A stretch of DNA of 64,000 bases from Marinomonas arctica (lineage in GTDB: Bacteria; Pseudomonadota; Gammaproteobacteria; Pseudomonadales; Marinomonadaceae). Where the stretch lies: NCBI RefSeq assembly GCF_003259225.1, contig NZ_QHJF01000010.1, forward strand, positions 62,001 to 126,000. Direction: 5' to 3'. Position 1 is the first letter of the stretch; the number at the start of each line of letters is the position of its first letter. The notes beneath the pieces are model-generated. The model worked only from the letters and a program-made list of their open reading frames with translations, made no database searches and was not told where the DNA came from. The translations under genes and the position numbers were made by a program. Shown here one piece after another: positions 17,567 through 27,165 of this stretch.

Positions 17567-18490
17567 ATGGATATCGTTCTCCAGCAGTTGGTAAACGGTC
17601 TTACCCTTGGCTCTGTTTATGGGCTCATTGCGATCGGTTACACCATGGTGTATGGCATTATCGGCATGATTAACTTCGCCCATGGCGATGTCTACATGGT
17701 GTCTTCTTATATTACTGCGATCGCTATTGCACTGATCAGTGCCTTGTTAACCTTTTTAGGTTTTGAATCTTTTCTTGTTGTCATAATCGGCACGCTCTTT
17801 TTAACGATTGTCGTAACGGGTGCTTATGGGTGGGTGATTGAACGTGTGGCTTATCGTCCATTGCGTAATTCCAGCCGCCTAGCCGTATTGATCTCGGCAA
17901 TCGGTATGTCTTTGATATTGCAAAATTATGTACAGTTAAGCCAAGGTGCAAATCAACAGGGTGTTCCCACTATGTTGACTGGCGCGTTGCGTTTTCACGT
18001 CGGTGATGGCTTTGTACAGATTACTTACATGAAAGTCTTTATTCTTATTGCCGCTTTTGCTGGCATGGGGATTCTGACTTACGTTATTCAAAAAACCAAA
18101 CTGGGTCGTATGTGTCGTGCGACTCAACAAGATCGAAAAATGGCCTCAATTTTGGGCATCGACACCGATAAAATTATTTCAACTGTGTTTGTTATTGGTG
18201 CCACAATGGCAGCGTTGGCTGGTGTTTTGATTACGCTGGACTATGGCGCGTTCGATTTTTATATTGGCTTCATTATCGGCATTAAGGCTTTTACTGCGGC
18301 GGTTTTAGGCGGCATAGGTTCTTTGCCTGGCGCCATGCTAGGTGGACTGATTCTGGGTTTATCTGAGGCCTTGTTTGCTGGGTTAATTAGTTCTGATTAC
18401 AAAGATGTTTTCTCATTTTCTTTGTTAGTTCTCATTTTGATTATTCGCCCAAGTGGCCTTCTCGGCAAACCTGAAGTGGAGAAAGTATAA
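17567..18490 (+). CDS. braD: Branched-chain amino acid ABC transporter, permease (LivH/BraD)
   Basis: 307 residues, highly hydrophobic with about eight membrane segments. The N-terminus QQLVNGLTLGSVYGLIAIGYTMVYGIIGMINFAHGD is the LivH signature in two parts, and ERVAYRPLR follows. GAGG sits seven bases before the ATG. It is directly followed by braE with no gap. It forms the inner-membrane channel with BraE. Confidence 0.95.
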   Translation: MDIVLQQLVNGLTLGSVYGLIAIGYTMVYGIIGMINFAHGDVYMVSSYITAIAIALISALLTFLGFESFLVVIIGTLFLTIVVTGAYGWVIERVAYRPLRNSSRLAVLISAIGMSLILQNYVQLSQGANQQGVPTMLTGALRFHVGDGFVQITYMKVFILIAAFAGMGILTYVIQKTKLGRMCRATQQDRKMASILGIDTDKIISTVFVIGATMAALAGVLITLDYGAFDFYIGFIIGIKAFTAAVLGGIGSLPGAMLGGLILGLSEALFAGLISSDYKDVFSFSLLVLILIIRPSGLLGKPEVEKV

Positions 18491-19765
18491 ATGAGCCAAT
18501 CTGTCGGAATTAATTTTAAAAAAAGTAGTATCGATGCCTTAATCGCTGGTTTTATGGCCTTGATTTTATTCGGTCCGATTGTCGGTGTGGTGTTGGATGG
18601 CTATAGCTTCAATGCTGAGTTCGACAAAGTGGCTTGGATGGTGTTGGTGGTTATCATTGGGCGCTTTGCCATGTCTAGCTTTTTTCAAACAGAAAAAGGC
18701 ATCGCCATGGCGTTCCGTTATGCCAACAGCAATGATGGTGCGACGGTGCTGCCACCAGGGCATAAATCCAAAATGGTGTGGATTATTCCTCTGGTGATAG
18801 CGATTGGTTTGCTTGTGCCATTCATCGCCTCAAAATATGTGTTAACCGTCGTGATTCTAGGTTTGATCTACGTCTTGCTTGGCTTGGGTCTCAACATAGT
18901 CGTTGGGCTTGCAGGCTTATTGGACCTAGGTTTTGTGGGCTTTTATGCTATCGGTGCTTATGGTCTGGCATTGGGTTATGAAAATCTAGGGCTGGGCTTT
19001 TGGTCTATGTTGCCAATAGCGGCCCTAATGGCGGCTATTGCCGGCGCGATATTGGGTTTCCCCGTGTTGCGTATGCACGGTGATTATTTGGCGATTGTGA
19101 CCTTGGGTTTCGGGGAAATTATTCGCTTAGTGTTAACAAACTGGGCTTCTTTCACCCACGGTCCAAATGGTGTATCCGCACCGATGCCAACCTTTTTTGG
19201 GCTAGAGTTTACGCGCCGGTCAAGAGACGGTAGCACGTTTCATGAGTTCTTTAATATTCCCTACGATTCTGCGTATCGATATATGTTTATTTATATCGTC
19301 TTGTTTGCTGTCGTATGGGCTGTGCTCTTCATCAAACATCGTCTGGTAAAAATGCCAATAGGCCGTGCTTGGGAAGCGCTTCGCGAAGACGAGATAGCGT
19401 GTCGTTCACTGGGTTTGAACCACGTATTAGTGAAGCTTTCTGCTTTTATGCTAGGTGCTTCCACTGGTGGCCTAGCGGGTGTGTTTTTCGCCACTTACCA
19501 AGGTTTTGTTAACCCTTCTTCTTTCACCTTTTTTGAATCGGCACTTATTTTAGCGATTGTCGTGTTAGGCGGAATGGGGTCCACATTGGGGGTAGTGATA
19601 GCGGCTTTCTGTTTGACCGTGTTGCCTGAAATGTTAAGGGAATTTGCAGAATACCGTGTTTTGATGTTCGGTATTTTGATGGTGGTGATGATGATTTGGA
19701 AACCTCGAGGTATTGTTCGTGTTACGCGGACTGGTTTTGCTGCGAGAAAAGGGGTAGTGAAATGA
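18491..19765 (+). CDS. braE: Branched-chain amino acid ABC transporter, permease (LivM/BraE)
   Basis: 424 residues. An N-terminal extension with two to three membrane spans precedes the LivM core, which contains YVLLGLGLNIVVGLAGLLDLGFVGFYAIGAY in two parts and the cytoplasmic coupling loop GRAWEALREDEIACRSLGLN. It starts immediately after the braD stop and its own stop overlaps the braF start (ATGA). Confidence 0.95.
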   Translation: MSQSVGINFKKSSIDALIAGFMALILFGPIVGVVLDGYSFNAEFDKVAWMVLVVIIGRFAMSSFFQTEKGIAMAFRYANSNDGATVLPPGHKSKMVWIIPLVIAIGLLVPFIASKYVLTVVILGLIYVLLGLGLNIVVGLAGLLDLGFVGFYAIGAYGLALGYENLGLGFWSMLPIAALMAAIAGAILGFPVLRMHGDYLAIVTLGFGEIIRLVLTNWASFTHGPNGVSAPMPTFFGLEFTRRSRDGSTFHEFFNIPYDSAYRYMFIYIVLFAVVWAVLFIKHRLVKMPIGRAWEALREDEIACRSLGLNHVLVKLSAFMLGASTGGLAGVFFATYQGFVNPSSFTFFESALILAIVVLGGMGSTLGVVIAAFCLTVLPEMLREFAEYRVLMFGILMVVMMIWKPRGIVRVTRTGFAARKGVVK

Positions 19766-20643
19766 GCCAAGAAAATGTTTTAGCAGTAGAAAACTTGGTG
19801 ATGCATTTTGGTGGTATTAAGGCGCTGAATGATGTGACGTTTAATATTAAGCGCGGATCGGTATCTGCTCTTATTGGTCCAAATGGCGCTGGCAAAACCA
19901 CGGTATTTAACTGTCTGACGGGCTTTTACAAAGCAACGGGAGGCAAGATTATTTTGTCTGCAGGTGGCAAAGAGACCAGTATTATTAAAGTACTGGGCGA
20001 GCCTTTCCAGATGACGGATTTTTTCTCTCCGGTTGCCTTTTTTTCTCGTCTTAAATACAAGATGTTTGGCGGCTCGCATTTGGTAAACCGTGCGGGTCTG
20101 TCGCGGACATTTCAAAACATTCGCTTGTTTAAAGAAATGTCTGTGGTAGAAAATTTGTTAGTGGCTCAGCATATGCGCGTCAATCGCAGTCTGATCGCGG
20201 GGATTCTGAATACGAAAGGCTACCGAAAATCTGAAGAGGAAGCGCTAGAGCGTGCTTTTTACTGGTTGGGAGTGGTTGATTTAGTGGGATCCGCCAATCG
20301 TTTGGCGGGAGAGCTTTCCTATGGTCAGCAGCGCCGTTTAGAGATTGCTCGTGCTATGTGTACGAACCCAGAGATTGTTTGCTTAGATGAGCCTGCCGCA
20401 GGTCTGAACCCTTCCGAAACAGAAGCGTTGACAAAAATGATTCGTGTATTGCGTGATCAACACAACACGACGGTACTTCTCATTGAACATGATATGGGCA
20501 TGGTCATGGATATTTCTGATTACATCGTCGTATTGGATCATGGTGAGGTCATTGCCAAAGGAGGCCCTGACGAAATCAAAAATAATCCTAAAGTGATTGC
20601 GGCGTATCTTGGTGCAGAAGAAGATGAAGAGGTGACACTATGA
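19762..20643 (+). CDS. braF: Branched-chain amino acid ABC transporter, ATPase (LivG/BraF)
   Basis: 293 residues from ATG 19762, which overlaps the braE stop as ATGA. An upstream in-frame ATG at 19696 would run through braE and is not needed. Walker A GPNGAGKTT, Q-loop region LSRTFQNIRLF, signature LSYGQQRRLEIARAM, Walker B VCLDEPAAGLNPSE and the switch His in IEHDMGMV are intact. It is about 35 residues longer than typical LivG. The extra stretch lies between Walker A and the Q loop (about residues 60-98, including SIIKVLGEPFQM and SRLKYKMFGG). Confidence 0.93.
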   Translation: MSQENVLAVENLVMHFGGIKALNDVTFNIKRGSVSALIGPNGAGKTTVFNCLTGFYKATGGKIILSAGGKETSIIKVLGEPFQMTDFFSPVAFFSRLKYKMFGGSHLVNRAGLSRTFQNIRLFKEMSVVENLLVAQHMRVNRSLIAGILNTKGYRKSEEEALERAFYWLGVVDLVGSANRLAGELSYGQQRRLEIARAMCTNPEIVCLDEPAAGLNPSETEALTKMIRVLRDQHNTTVLLIEHDMGMVMDISDYIVVLDHGEVIAKGGPDEIKNNPKVIAAYLGAEEDEEVTL

Positions 20644-21353
20644 CTACTTTAATGCAGTTTAAAGACGTCGATGTGCATTATGGTCCAATTCAAGCATTAA
20701 AGAAGGTGTCTTTGACGATCGATGAAGGTGAAATAGTCACCTTGATTGGGGCAAATGGCGCGGGCAAGTCGACGCTTTTGATGTCTATTTTTGGGCAGCC
20801 GCGTATTTCTTCTGGTGAAATTATTTACCGCGGCGAAGATATTTCGCAAAAATCGGCCCACTATGTGGCGTCCAACGGTTTGGCTCAATCCCCTGAAGGG
20901 CGCCGTATTTTTCCCAGTATGTCGGTAGAAGAGAACTTGCTGATGGGGACAATACCGATAGGTATGGAGCATGCGGAAAAGGACATGCAGCGCATGTTTG
21001 AGATGTTTCCACGTTTGTTAGAGCGTCGCAATCAGAGGGCATCAACCATGTCCGGCGGCGAACAACAAATGTTGGCGATTGCCCGTGCATTAATGAGCCG
21101 ACCCAAATTGCTGTTATTGGATGAGCCTAGTTTAGGACTCGCACCGATTATCGTGAAGCAGATTTTTCAGATCCTAAAAGACGTCGCCAGTACTGGTATG
21201 ACGATCTTTCTGGTCGAACAAAATGCGAACCACGCCCTAAAACTGGCGAATCGCGGTTACGTTATGGTGAACGGTGAGATTAAGATGACAGGTACGGGTG
21301 CCGAGCTTTTGGTGAACCCAGAAGTGCGAGAAGCCTATTTGGGTGGGCACTAG
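20640..21353 (+). CDS. braG: Branched-chain amino acid ABC transporter, ATPase (LivF/BraG)
   Basis: 237 residues, standard LivF length. Walker A GANGAGKST, LAQSPEGRRIFPSMSVEENL, signature MSGGEQQMLAIARALM, Walker B LLLDEPSLGLAP and EQNANHAL are present. It overlaps the braF stop by four bases, so it is translationally coupled. It pairs with BraF to power import. Confidence 0.96.
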   Translation: MTTLMQFKDVDVHYGPIQALKKVSLTIDEGEIVTLIGANGAGKSTLLMSIFGQPRISSGEIIYRGEDISQKSAHYVASNGLAQSPEGRRIFPSMSVEENLLMGTIPIGMEHAEKDMQRMFEMFPRLLERRNQRASTMSGGEQQMLAIARALMSRPKLLLLDEPSLGLAPIIVKQIFQILKDVASTGMTIFLVEQNANHALKLANRGYVMVNGEIKMTGTGAELLVNPEVREAYLGGH

Positions 21354-21395
21354 ACGGTAAAACAAAAGACTTGGTGTTATCGCGATTACATACAA

Positions 21396-21435
21396 GGCCA
21401 TACTTCATTCACAAAGAATGTCGTATGGCTTTTTT
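21396..21435 (+). terminator. Terminator after the braCDEFG operon
   Basis: Stem GCCATAC / GTATGGC with an inner CATTC / GAATG extension and a following T run. It lies 43 bases past braG. Confidence 0.8.
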
Positions 21436-21519
21436 GTTTCATCATTTGAATTGTGGATAAAAAAGGCGTTTTTACACAGAAACTGTATGGATGAGCCAAT
21501 ACAGTGTGCGTTTTAATCG

Positions 21520-22077
21520 CTAAACACGAAACAGTTGGTCTGTTAGGATGTCTCTCACTTGAGAAGGTTTTGATGCGCCGCCTAAAGGGGCATGATAAAT
21601 GGCGTCTATTTTATCCCCAAAATAGGCGTGTACTTCTTCCGCGCTAAGGGCTGGCTCCAGTCCTGCGGGGTTCGCTGAAGTCGACACGATTACCCCTTGA
21701 AACGCCTGACAAAGGCGTTGCACAGGTAGGTGTTGAGAAAGGCGAATAGCAACACTCTGATGCTCTCCTCTTACCCAGCTGGGTGTAATATGTGTATCAG
21801 GCACAACCCAAGACGTGGGTGTGTCGTTCACACTGATCAGGCGCTGTGCGGCATGAGCGTCTAGGGTCTCGAGCCAAGGTGTCAACTCTTCTTGTGCACC
21901 AGCAATCAAGATTAGCCCTTTTTCTTCCGGACGCGATTTTAACGTCAAAATACGTCTTACCGCTGCTTCGTTAAAAGGGTCACAACCCAATCCCCAGACT
22001 GCTTCTGTTGGGTAAGCAATGACGCCGCCATTGCGGATAATGTCAGCAAGTTCAGAGGTAGAGGTAACAAGATGCAT
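21520..22077 (-). CDS. tsaC: Threonylcarbamoyl-AMP synthase (TsaC/YrdC/Sua5 family)
   Basis: 185 residues from ATG 22077. The frame opens upstream to 22233, but the TsaC family starts around [14 protein letters not shown], and the extra leader has no family resemblance. Core motifs: [32 protein letters not shown] (nucleotide and carbonate site) and STSANPAG. It makes threonylcarbamoyl-AMP from Thr, ATP and bicarbonate for the universal t6A37 modification of ANN-decoding tRNAs. It is convergent with the bra operon. Confidence 0.93.
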   Translation of the reverse strand: MHLVTSTSELADIIRNGGVIAYPTEAVWGLGCDPFNEAAVRRILTLKSRPEEKGLILIAGAQEELTPWLETLDAHAAQRLISVNDTPTSWVVPDTHITPSWVRGEHQSVAIRLSQHLPVQRLCQAFQGVIVSTSANPAGLEPALSAEEVHAYFGDKIDAIYHAPLGGASKPSQVRDILTDQLFRV

Positions 22078-22277
22078 AAATTCAGACTCAAACGACTTTA
22101 TATAAGGGATTTTTAGAGACACTAACACACGCGAAACATCACACAATGATCTTTTGCAGAACGCAGGATTGTAGCGGGATTTTTGCTGTCGGGCTAGCAA
22201 GCACTTTCTCTTGATGCTGGATTGAGTAAGCAATCCAGCTAAAAAAGAAAATGCTAGCTGCAGACATTAGCAGGAAA

Positions 22278-22658
22278 TTATTCCATGGCTTGAATTTTTG
22301 TCTTTATTTCTTCGATCTTGCTGTTGACCACTTTTTCTAAATGTTCCAACTCTTTGATCAAATCTTCTTTAGTGGCTTTGCTTTCATGTTGTTTGCCAAC
22401 AATCTTTTCTAGCTCTTCCATTGCACGTAACACAATGAGAGACGGTTCTTGTACTTGTCGATAAGTTTGTTGACCGCCATCGGCTAGAACAGTTTTGGTT
22501 GAGCGACCAAATTTAAACTTTTTGCTTTTAGGTAGTAGAGACCCTTTTTCACGACGGTAATAAATTTTTAATACGTCGTGTCCGCCTTCGTAACGCAAAG
22601 TAAATTTTTCAATGTCCTGTATGCTGGTGATACCCATGGACTGAAGTGTTGGATACAT
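22278..22658 (-). CDS. DUF3461 family protein
   Basis: 126 residues from ATG 22658. The family begins MYP, and GGGAAA is nine bases upstream of this ATG, while the in-frame ATG at 22664 is too close to it. Conserved: MYPTLQSMGITSIQDIEKF, DVLKIYYRREKGSLLPKSKKFKFGR. The C-terminal third (about 75-126) is a charged Glu/Lys-rich coiled coil. The family is found mainly in gammaproteobacteria and has no assigned function that I know of. Confidence 0.85.
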   Translation of the reverse strand: MYPTLQSMGITSIQDIEKFTLRYEGGHDVLKIYYRREKGSLLPKSKKFKFGRSTKTVLADGGQQTYRQVQEPSLIVLRAMEELEKIVGKQHESKATKEDLIKELEHLEKVVNSKIEEIKTKIQAME

Positions 22659-22809
22659 AACCATTTTCCCGTTTATTAGTGATCATTTAATAGTCTTTAA
22701 TTAGTAGGGGATTGTGTCGGTAAAAGCAAGTCCAAAATAGTGGAAAACGGAGATAATGCAGGCAAATCATGAATAGATTGACCTGCATTACTTTTTTCAT
22801 CGGGATGTT

Positions 22810-24243
22810 TTAATCTTCGTCGTGTTCCGCGTGGTCAATGTTTAGCTCCTTGATTTTTCGAGTCAAGGTGTTGCGTCCCCAACCCAATAACAACGAGGCG
22901 TCTCGTCTGCGTCCACCAGTATGGGCAAGAGCGGTTTCGATCATAATTCGCTCAAACTTTGGTACAGCTTGATCTAGAATGCCTTTTTGCCCTGTGGCTA
23001 GGGTGTTATCTACCCAGTTTTTAAGCGCTTCTTCCCATGAAGCAAAAGGTTGTTCATGAGGAACCGCGGCAAGTAGTTCAGGGGGCAAATCTTCCACCAA
23101 AACTTCACGGCCAGACGCCATAACGATTAACCAGCGGCAGGTGTTTTCTAATTGGCGAACGTTACCAGGCCAGTCAAGTTGAGTCAGATAGTTTTCTGTT
23201 TCTTTGGTCAGCTGCTTTGGCTCAACGGCTAGCTCTTCTGCGGCGCGACTTAAGAAATGACGGGCTAATTTGGGAATATCCTCGCGTCTTTCTGCGAGTT
23301 TAGGTAAATGAATTCGAATGACGTTTAGGCGATGAAACAAATCCTCACGAAATGATCCTTTCTGTACCAGATTTTCTAGGTTTTGGTGGGTGGCGGCGAT
23401 GATTCGAACATCCACTTTAACGGGAGTGTGACCCCCCACTCGATAAAATTCACCATCCGCTAGGACGCGCAGCAGGCGGGTTTGCGTTTCTGCCGGCATG
23501 TCACCAATTTCGTCCAAAAAGAGAGTGCCGCCGTTGGCTTGTTCGAAACGACCGCGACGTTGTGTATTTGCCCCTGTGAAGGCGCCTTTTTCATGACCAA
23601 ATAATTCCGATTCAATTAAATCGTGTGGAATGGCCGCCATATTAAGAGCGATAAAAGGATTAGCAGAACGAGGACTGTGGGTGTGCAAAGCCTGTGCGAC
23701 GAGCTCCTTACCTGTTCCTGATTCACCGTTAATTAATACAGTAATATTCGATTTTGCGAGTCGGCCGATAGCACGAAACACTTCCTGCATAGCGGGTGCT
23801 TCACCGATAATTTCTTTGTCTACCTGCGGCTCGGCTTCAATTTCCATATTGTCCGTGCTAGGTCTGGCATTACGGTGGTGCAGCATAGCGCGTTTAACAA
23901 GACTGACGGCTTCTTCAACATCAAATGGCTTAGGTAAGTATTCAAATGCCCCACCTTGATAAGAAGCGACGGCACTTTCAAGATCAGAGTGTGCTGTCAT
24001 GATGATGACAGGCAAATAGGGATGATCTTTTTGCAGTTTTTCTAACAGCTTTAAGCCATCCATACCCGGCATACGGATGTCACTGATAATGGCGCTTGGC
24101 TGTTCTTTATCAATCATATTGACAAGATTTTCAGCTGAATCAAACAGGCGACATTGAATCCCTTCTTGTTCTAACGTTTTCTCTAGTACCCAGCGAATAG
24201 AGCGATCGTCGTCAACAATCCATACGGTTTCTTCTGGTGTCAT
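22810..24243 (-). CDS. ntrC: Nitrogen regulator NtrC (sigma-54-dependent response regulator)
   Basis: 477 residues. Receiver domain (1-120) with acidic pocket VDDDRS and phosphorylation site Asp55 in IISDIRMPGMDG. The AAA+ central domain (about 145-380) has Walker A GESGTGKE, the sigma-54 contact loop GAFTGA and Walker B LFLDEIGDM. A Fis-type helix-turn-helix forms the C-terminus (RRDASLLLGWGRNTLTRKIKEL). Under nitrogen limitation the phosphorylated oligomer activates sigma-54 promoters. Its start overlaps the ntrB stop by four bases. Confidence 0.97.
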   Translation of the reverse strand: MTPEETVWIVDDDRSIRWVLEKTLEQEGIQCRLFDSAENLVNMIDKEQPSAIISDIRMPGMDGLKLLEKLQKDHPYLPVIIMTAHSDLESAVASYQGGAFEYLPKPFDVEEAVSLVKRAMLHHRNARPSTDNMEIEAEPQVDKEIIGEAPAMQEVFRAIGRLAKSNITVLINGESGTGKELVAQALHTHSPRSANPFIALNMAAIPHDLIESELFGHEKGAFTGANTQRRGRFEQANGGTLFLDEIGDMPAETQTRLLRVLADGEFYRVGGHTPVKVDVRIIAATHQNLENLVQKGSFREDLFHRLNVIRIHLPKLAERREDIPKLARHFLSRAAEELAVEPKQLTKETENYLTQLDWPGNVRQLENTCRWLIVMASGREVLVEDLPPELLAAVPHEQPFASWEEALKNWVDNTLATGQKGILDQAVPKFERIMIETALAHTGGRRRDASLLLGWGRNTLTRKIKELNIDHAEHDED

Positions 24244-25355
24244 GAGTGTTTCTCCTGGTCTTGGACTGTCGTCTCAATGGGAATTAATATATTAAATTCG
24301 GTTTTTTTCGGGTAACTGTTGCATTCAATAATGCCATGGTGCTGATGAATAACGGATTGCGCGATAGACAGCCCTAAGCCTGTTCCATCGGCTCGTCCGC
24401 TGACCATGGGGTAAAAGAGGGTTTTGAGAATGGCTTCTGGAATACCTGGGCCATTATCAATAATGCTGATTTTGCATACCAAACGATGACGTTTAGAGCC
24501 GATGGTGAATTGGCGTAATGCACGTGTCACCATATGAATGGTTTTATGGCGGTTATCTTCATCATCCATCAGTGCTTGCATGGCGTTTCTGGTGATGTTG
24601 AGTAAAGCTTGTATAAGTTGAGATTCATCACCAATTAAGTCTGGAATGCTGGGGTCATAATCTCGAATCAATTCAACTTGGTTATCGGTTTCAACCGAAA
24701 TGAGCTGTCTTACGCGTTCAATCACTTTGTGAATGTTGAGAGGTTTGTTTTTCGGCAGTTGTCGTGGCCCTAGGAGTCGGTCAACAAGGTCACGTAAACG
24801 ATCTGATTCTTCAATGATGACCTGTGTGTAATCGTTCAATGCTTCGTCGGTGAAGGCGCGACTGATTAACTGTGCCGCCCCACGGATGCCTCCGAGTGGG
24901 TTTTTGATCTCATGTGCGAGTCCACGGACCAGCTCTTTACTGGTTTCATGGTTGGCAATGATTTCGTCTTCCTGCGAAATCCGTTTCATCCTGTCCCTAG
25001 GATAGAGTTCTATGATGATGCTTTCTGTATCGTTAGAGGTTCCCATGATCGGTGTGACGGTGTAGTCACAAAAAAGCTTTTTATTGTTATGACATTCTAT
25101 TTCTGCTTCACGCTTAGTAAATGGATGGCCTGATTTGATAGCAGCGTACAGCGCTTGAATGCTGTCTTCGTCTTCGCGAAAAGCCGCACCTAAATCATTG
25201 CCATAAATTCGACGACGGCTGACAGCAAGTAACATTTCAGCAGCAGGATTTAAATATTCAATCTCTAGTTTGTCGCTCAGCTGAATAACGGCGGTAGATA
25301 AATGGTCGATTAATAAGCTATACACAGTATGTGCCTCATCTGTTGACTCCTGCAT
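24240..25355 (-). CDS. ntrB: Nitrogen sensor histidine kinase/phosphatase NtrB
   Basis: 371 residues: PAS domain (about 12-120, LNPAAEMLLAVSRRRIYGND), H-box with His148 in GLAHEIKNPLGGIRGAA, then the ATPase domain with NPLGG, DNGPGIPE and GTGLGLSIAQS. It phosphorylates NtrC when 2-oxoglutarate/glutamine status and PII permit. The ATG at 25355 lacks a good ribosome binding site; a GTG at 25325 has GAGG eight bases upstream and would trim only ten residues, so the start is uncertain. Overlaps ntrC. Confidence 0.96.
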   Translation of the reverse strand: MQESTDEAHTVYSLLIDHLSTAVIQLSDKLEIEYLNPAAEMLLAVSRRRIYGNDLGAAFREDEDSIQALYAAIKSGHPFTKREAEIECHNNKKLFCDYTVTPIMGTSNDTESIIIELYPRDRMKRISQEDEIIANHETSKELVRGLAHEIKNPLGGIRGAAQLISRAFTDEALNDYTQVIIEESDRLRDLVDRLLGPRQLPKNKPLNIHKVIERVRQLISVETDNQVELIRDYDPSIPDLIGDESQLIQALLNITRNAMQALMDDEDNRHKTIHMVTRALRQFTIGSKRHRLVCKISIIDNGPGIPEAILKTLFYPMVSGRADGTGLGLSIAQSVIHQHHGIIECNSYPKKTEFNILIPIETTVQDQEKHS

Positions 25356-25400
25356 TTTTGTTGCTATTTAAAGTCTGCTTTTTCTATACGCTAGATTAAT

Positions 25401-25416
25401 TGCAAAAAACGAACCA
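25401..25416 (-). promoter_or_regulatory. Candidate sigma-54 promoter of ntrB
   Basis: Minus-strand TGGTTCGTTTTTTGCA: GG and GC spaced by exactly 10 bases, TTGCA perfect at -12, two mismatches in the CACG part. Predicted start near 25390, about 35 bases before the ntrB ATG. Confidence 0.5.
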
Positions 25417-25476
25417 ACATTGGGCATGATAAAACGGCTTGTTTGTTAAGGTTTTTATGTAAAGAAATTAATTTAT

Positions 25477-25493
25477 AGCACCATTATAGTGCA
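25477..25493. promoter_or_regulatory. Candidate NtrC box upstream of ntrB
   Basis: On the minus strand TGCACT-ATAAT-GGTGCT, close to the E. coli glnA upstream NtrC sites. It lies about 95 bp upstream of the predicted ntrB sigma-54 start. Confidence 0.65.
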
Positions 25494-25541
25494 CTTGAAT
25501 GGTCGCGTTTATTTTTGGGCAAAAAAAATCCGAAATATGCT

Positions 25542-25573
25542 CAAAAAAAAGCCTCGAACGAGGTCGAGGCTTT
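25542..25573 (-). terminator. Terminator after glnA
   Basis: A perfect 10-bp stem (AAAGCCTCGA / TCGAGGCTTT) with a 6-base loop and, on the minus strand, eight T after it. It separates glnA from ntrBC. Confidence 0.88.
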
Positions 25574-25597
25574 ATGGTATTCGGATGCCTTTTGAGC

Positions 25598-27004
25598 TTA
25601 CGCGCTGTAGTACAATTCAAACTCAAGTGGGTGAGTTGTCATAGACACACGGCGAGCTTCTGCTGTTTTCATAGCAATGTAAGCATCAATCATGTCGTCA
25701 GAGAATACACCGCCTTGTGTTAGGAATGCACGGCCTTCGTCTAGACATTTAAGTGCTTCTTCCAAGCTGCTTGCCACAGTAGGAATCGCCAATGCTTCTT
25801 CTGCTGGTAGGTCATACAAGTCTTTGTCTGCTGCATCGCCAGGGTGAATCTTGTTTTTGATACCATCAATACCAGCCATCAACATAGCAGCGAATGCTAG
25901 GTATGGGTTAGCGGTTGGATCAGGGAAACGCGCTTCAATACGTTTGCCTTTAGGGCTCGCAACGTATGGGATACGGATAGACGCTGAACGGTTGCGAGCT
26001 GAGTAAGCTAGCATAACTGGTGCTTCGAAGTGAGGCACAAGACGCTTGTAAGAGTTCGTTGAAGCGTTAGTGAACGCGTTCAACGCTTTAGCGTGCTTGA
26101 TGATACCGCCGATGTAATAAAGCGCCATTTCAGATAGGCCAGCGTATTGGTCGCCAGCAAATTGGTTTTGGCCATCTTTCCAGAAAGATTGGTGAACGTG
26201 CATACCAGAACCGTTATCGCCAACGATTGGTTTTGGCATGAAAGTCGCTGTTTTTCCGTAAGCGTGAGCTACGTTGTGTACGCAGTACTTAAGGATTTGA
26301 ACTTCGTCGGCTTTTTTAACGAGAGTGTTAAATTTAACACCGATTTCGTTTTGTCCAGCCGTTGCCACTTCGTGGTGGTGTACTTCAATAACAAGACCCA
26401 TACTTTCCATAGCGTTACACATAGCGCCACGAAGATCGTGATGAGAATCAACTGGTGGTACTGGGAAATAGCCGCCTTTTACGAAAGGACGGTGGCCCAT
26501 GTTGCCGCCTTCAAATTTCTTGTTAGAAGACCAAGCGGCTTCTTCAGAGTTGATCTCTACAGAACAACCTGACATGTCAGTTTTCCATTTTACATCATCA
26601 AAAATGAAGAATTCTGGCTCTGGACCGAAGAATGCTGTGTCGCCAAGACCTGTTGACTTAAGGAACTCTTCTGCGCGAAGGGCAACAGAACGAGGGTCGC
26701 GGTCATAACCTTGCATGGTAGAAGGTTCAATGATGTTACAACGAACGATAACCGTTGATTCTTCAGTGAAAGGGTCGATAACAGCGGTATCATCTTGAGG
26801 AGACATGATCATGTCGGATTCGTTAATGCCTTTCCAGCCAGTAATGGAAGAACCATCAAACATCTGACCGTTTTCAAAAAACTCTTCATCTACCGTAATA
26901 GCTGGAATAGTTACGTGTTGTTCTTTACCTTTAAAATCGGTAAAGCGAAGGTCAACCCACTTCGCGTCATGCTCAGCAATCAAGGCAAGGGTCTTGTTTG
27001 ACAT
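25598..27004 (-). CDS. glnA: Glutamine synthetase type I
   Basis: 468 residues. It makes glutamine from glutamate, ammonia and ATP as a dodecamer. Visible: the Asp50 loop [10 protein letters not shown], metal site [35 protein letters not shown], the Arg-loop [10 protein letters not shown], and Tyr397 in KDLYDLP, the adenylylation site; this numbering matches E. coli exactly. It lies upstream of ntrBC, separated by a terminator, and carries a sigma-54-like promoter with two NtrC-like sites upstream. Confidence 0.98.
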   Translation of the reverse strand: MSNKTLALIAEHDAKWVDLRFTDFKGKEQHVTIPAITVDEEFFENGQMFDGSSITGWKGINESDMIMSPQDDTAVIDPFTEESTVIVRCNIIEPSTMQGYDRDPRSVALRAEEFLKSTGLGDTAFFGPEPEFFIFDDVKWKTDMSGCSVEINSEEAAWSSNKKFEGGNMGHRPFVKGGYFPVPPVDSHHDLRGAMCNAMESMGLVIEVHHHEVATAGQNEIGVKFNTLVKKADEVQILKYCVHNVAHAYGKTATFMPKPIVGDNGSGMHVHQSFWKDGQNQFAGDQYAGLSEMALYYIGGIIKHAKALNAFTNASTNSYKRLVPHFEAPVMLAYSARNRSASIRIPYVASPKGKRIEARFPDPTANPYLAFAAMLMAGIDGIKNKIHPGDAADKDLYDLPAEEALAIPTVASSLEEALKCLDEGRAFLTQGGVFSDDMIDAYIAMKTAEARRVSMTTHPLEFELYYSA

Positions 27005-27087
27005 AATTGTTCTCCAGTCGTAGTGAAAGCGAAATTACTTTTCGTTTATAGAGTGCTTCAATATAAAGCGCCATTTGTCGAATATAA

Positions 27088-27103
27088 AGCATAACTTGTG
27101 CCA
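27088..27103 (-). promoter_or_regulatory. Candidate sigma-54 promoter of glnA
   Basis: Minus-strand TGGCACAAGTTATGCT: perfect TGGCAC, GG-N10-GC spacing, and ATGCT in place of TTGCT. Predicted start near 27077, about 73 bases before the glnA ATG. Confidence 0.75.
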
Positions 27104-27165
27104 GAATTTTGTGCGGTCTAATAAACCCTTATATTACAATAGGATAACCATTTTAAATTTTTCAG

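Noticed and set aside
26147..26572. 141-residue ORF antisense to glnA
   Set aside because: Lies wholly inside a strongly conserved gene and resembles no known protein.
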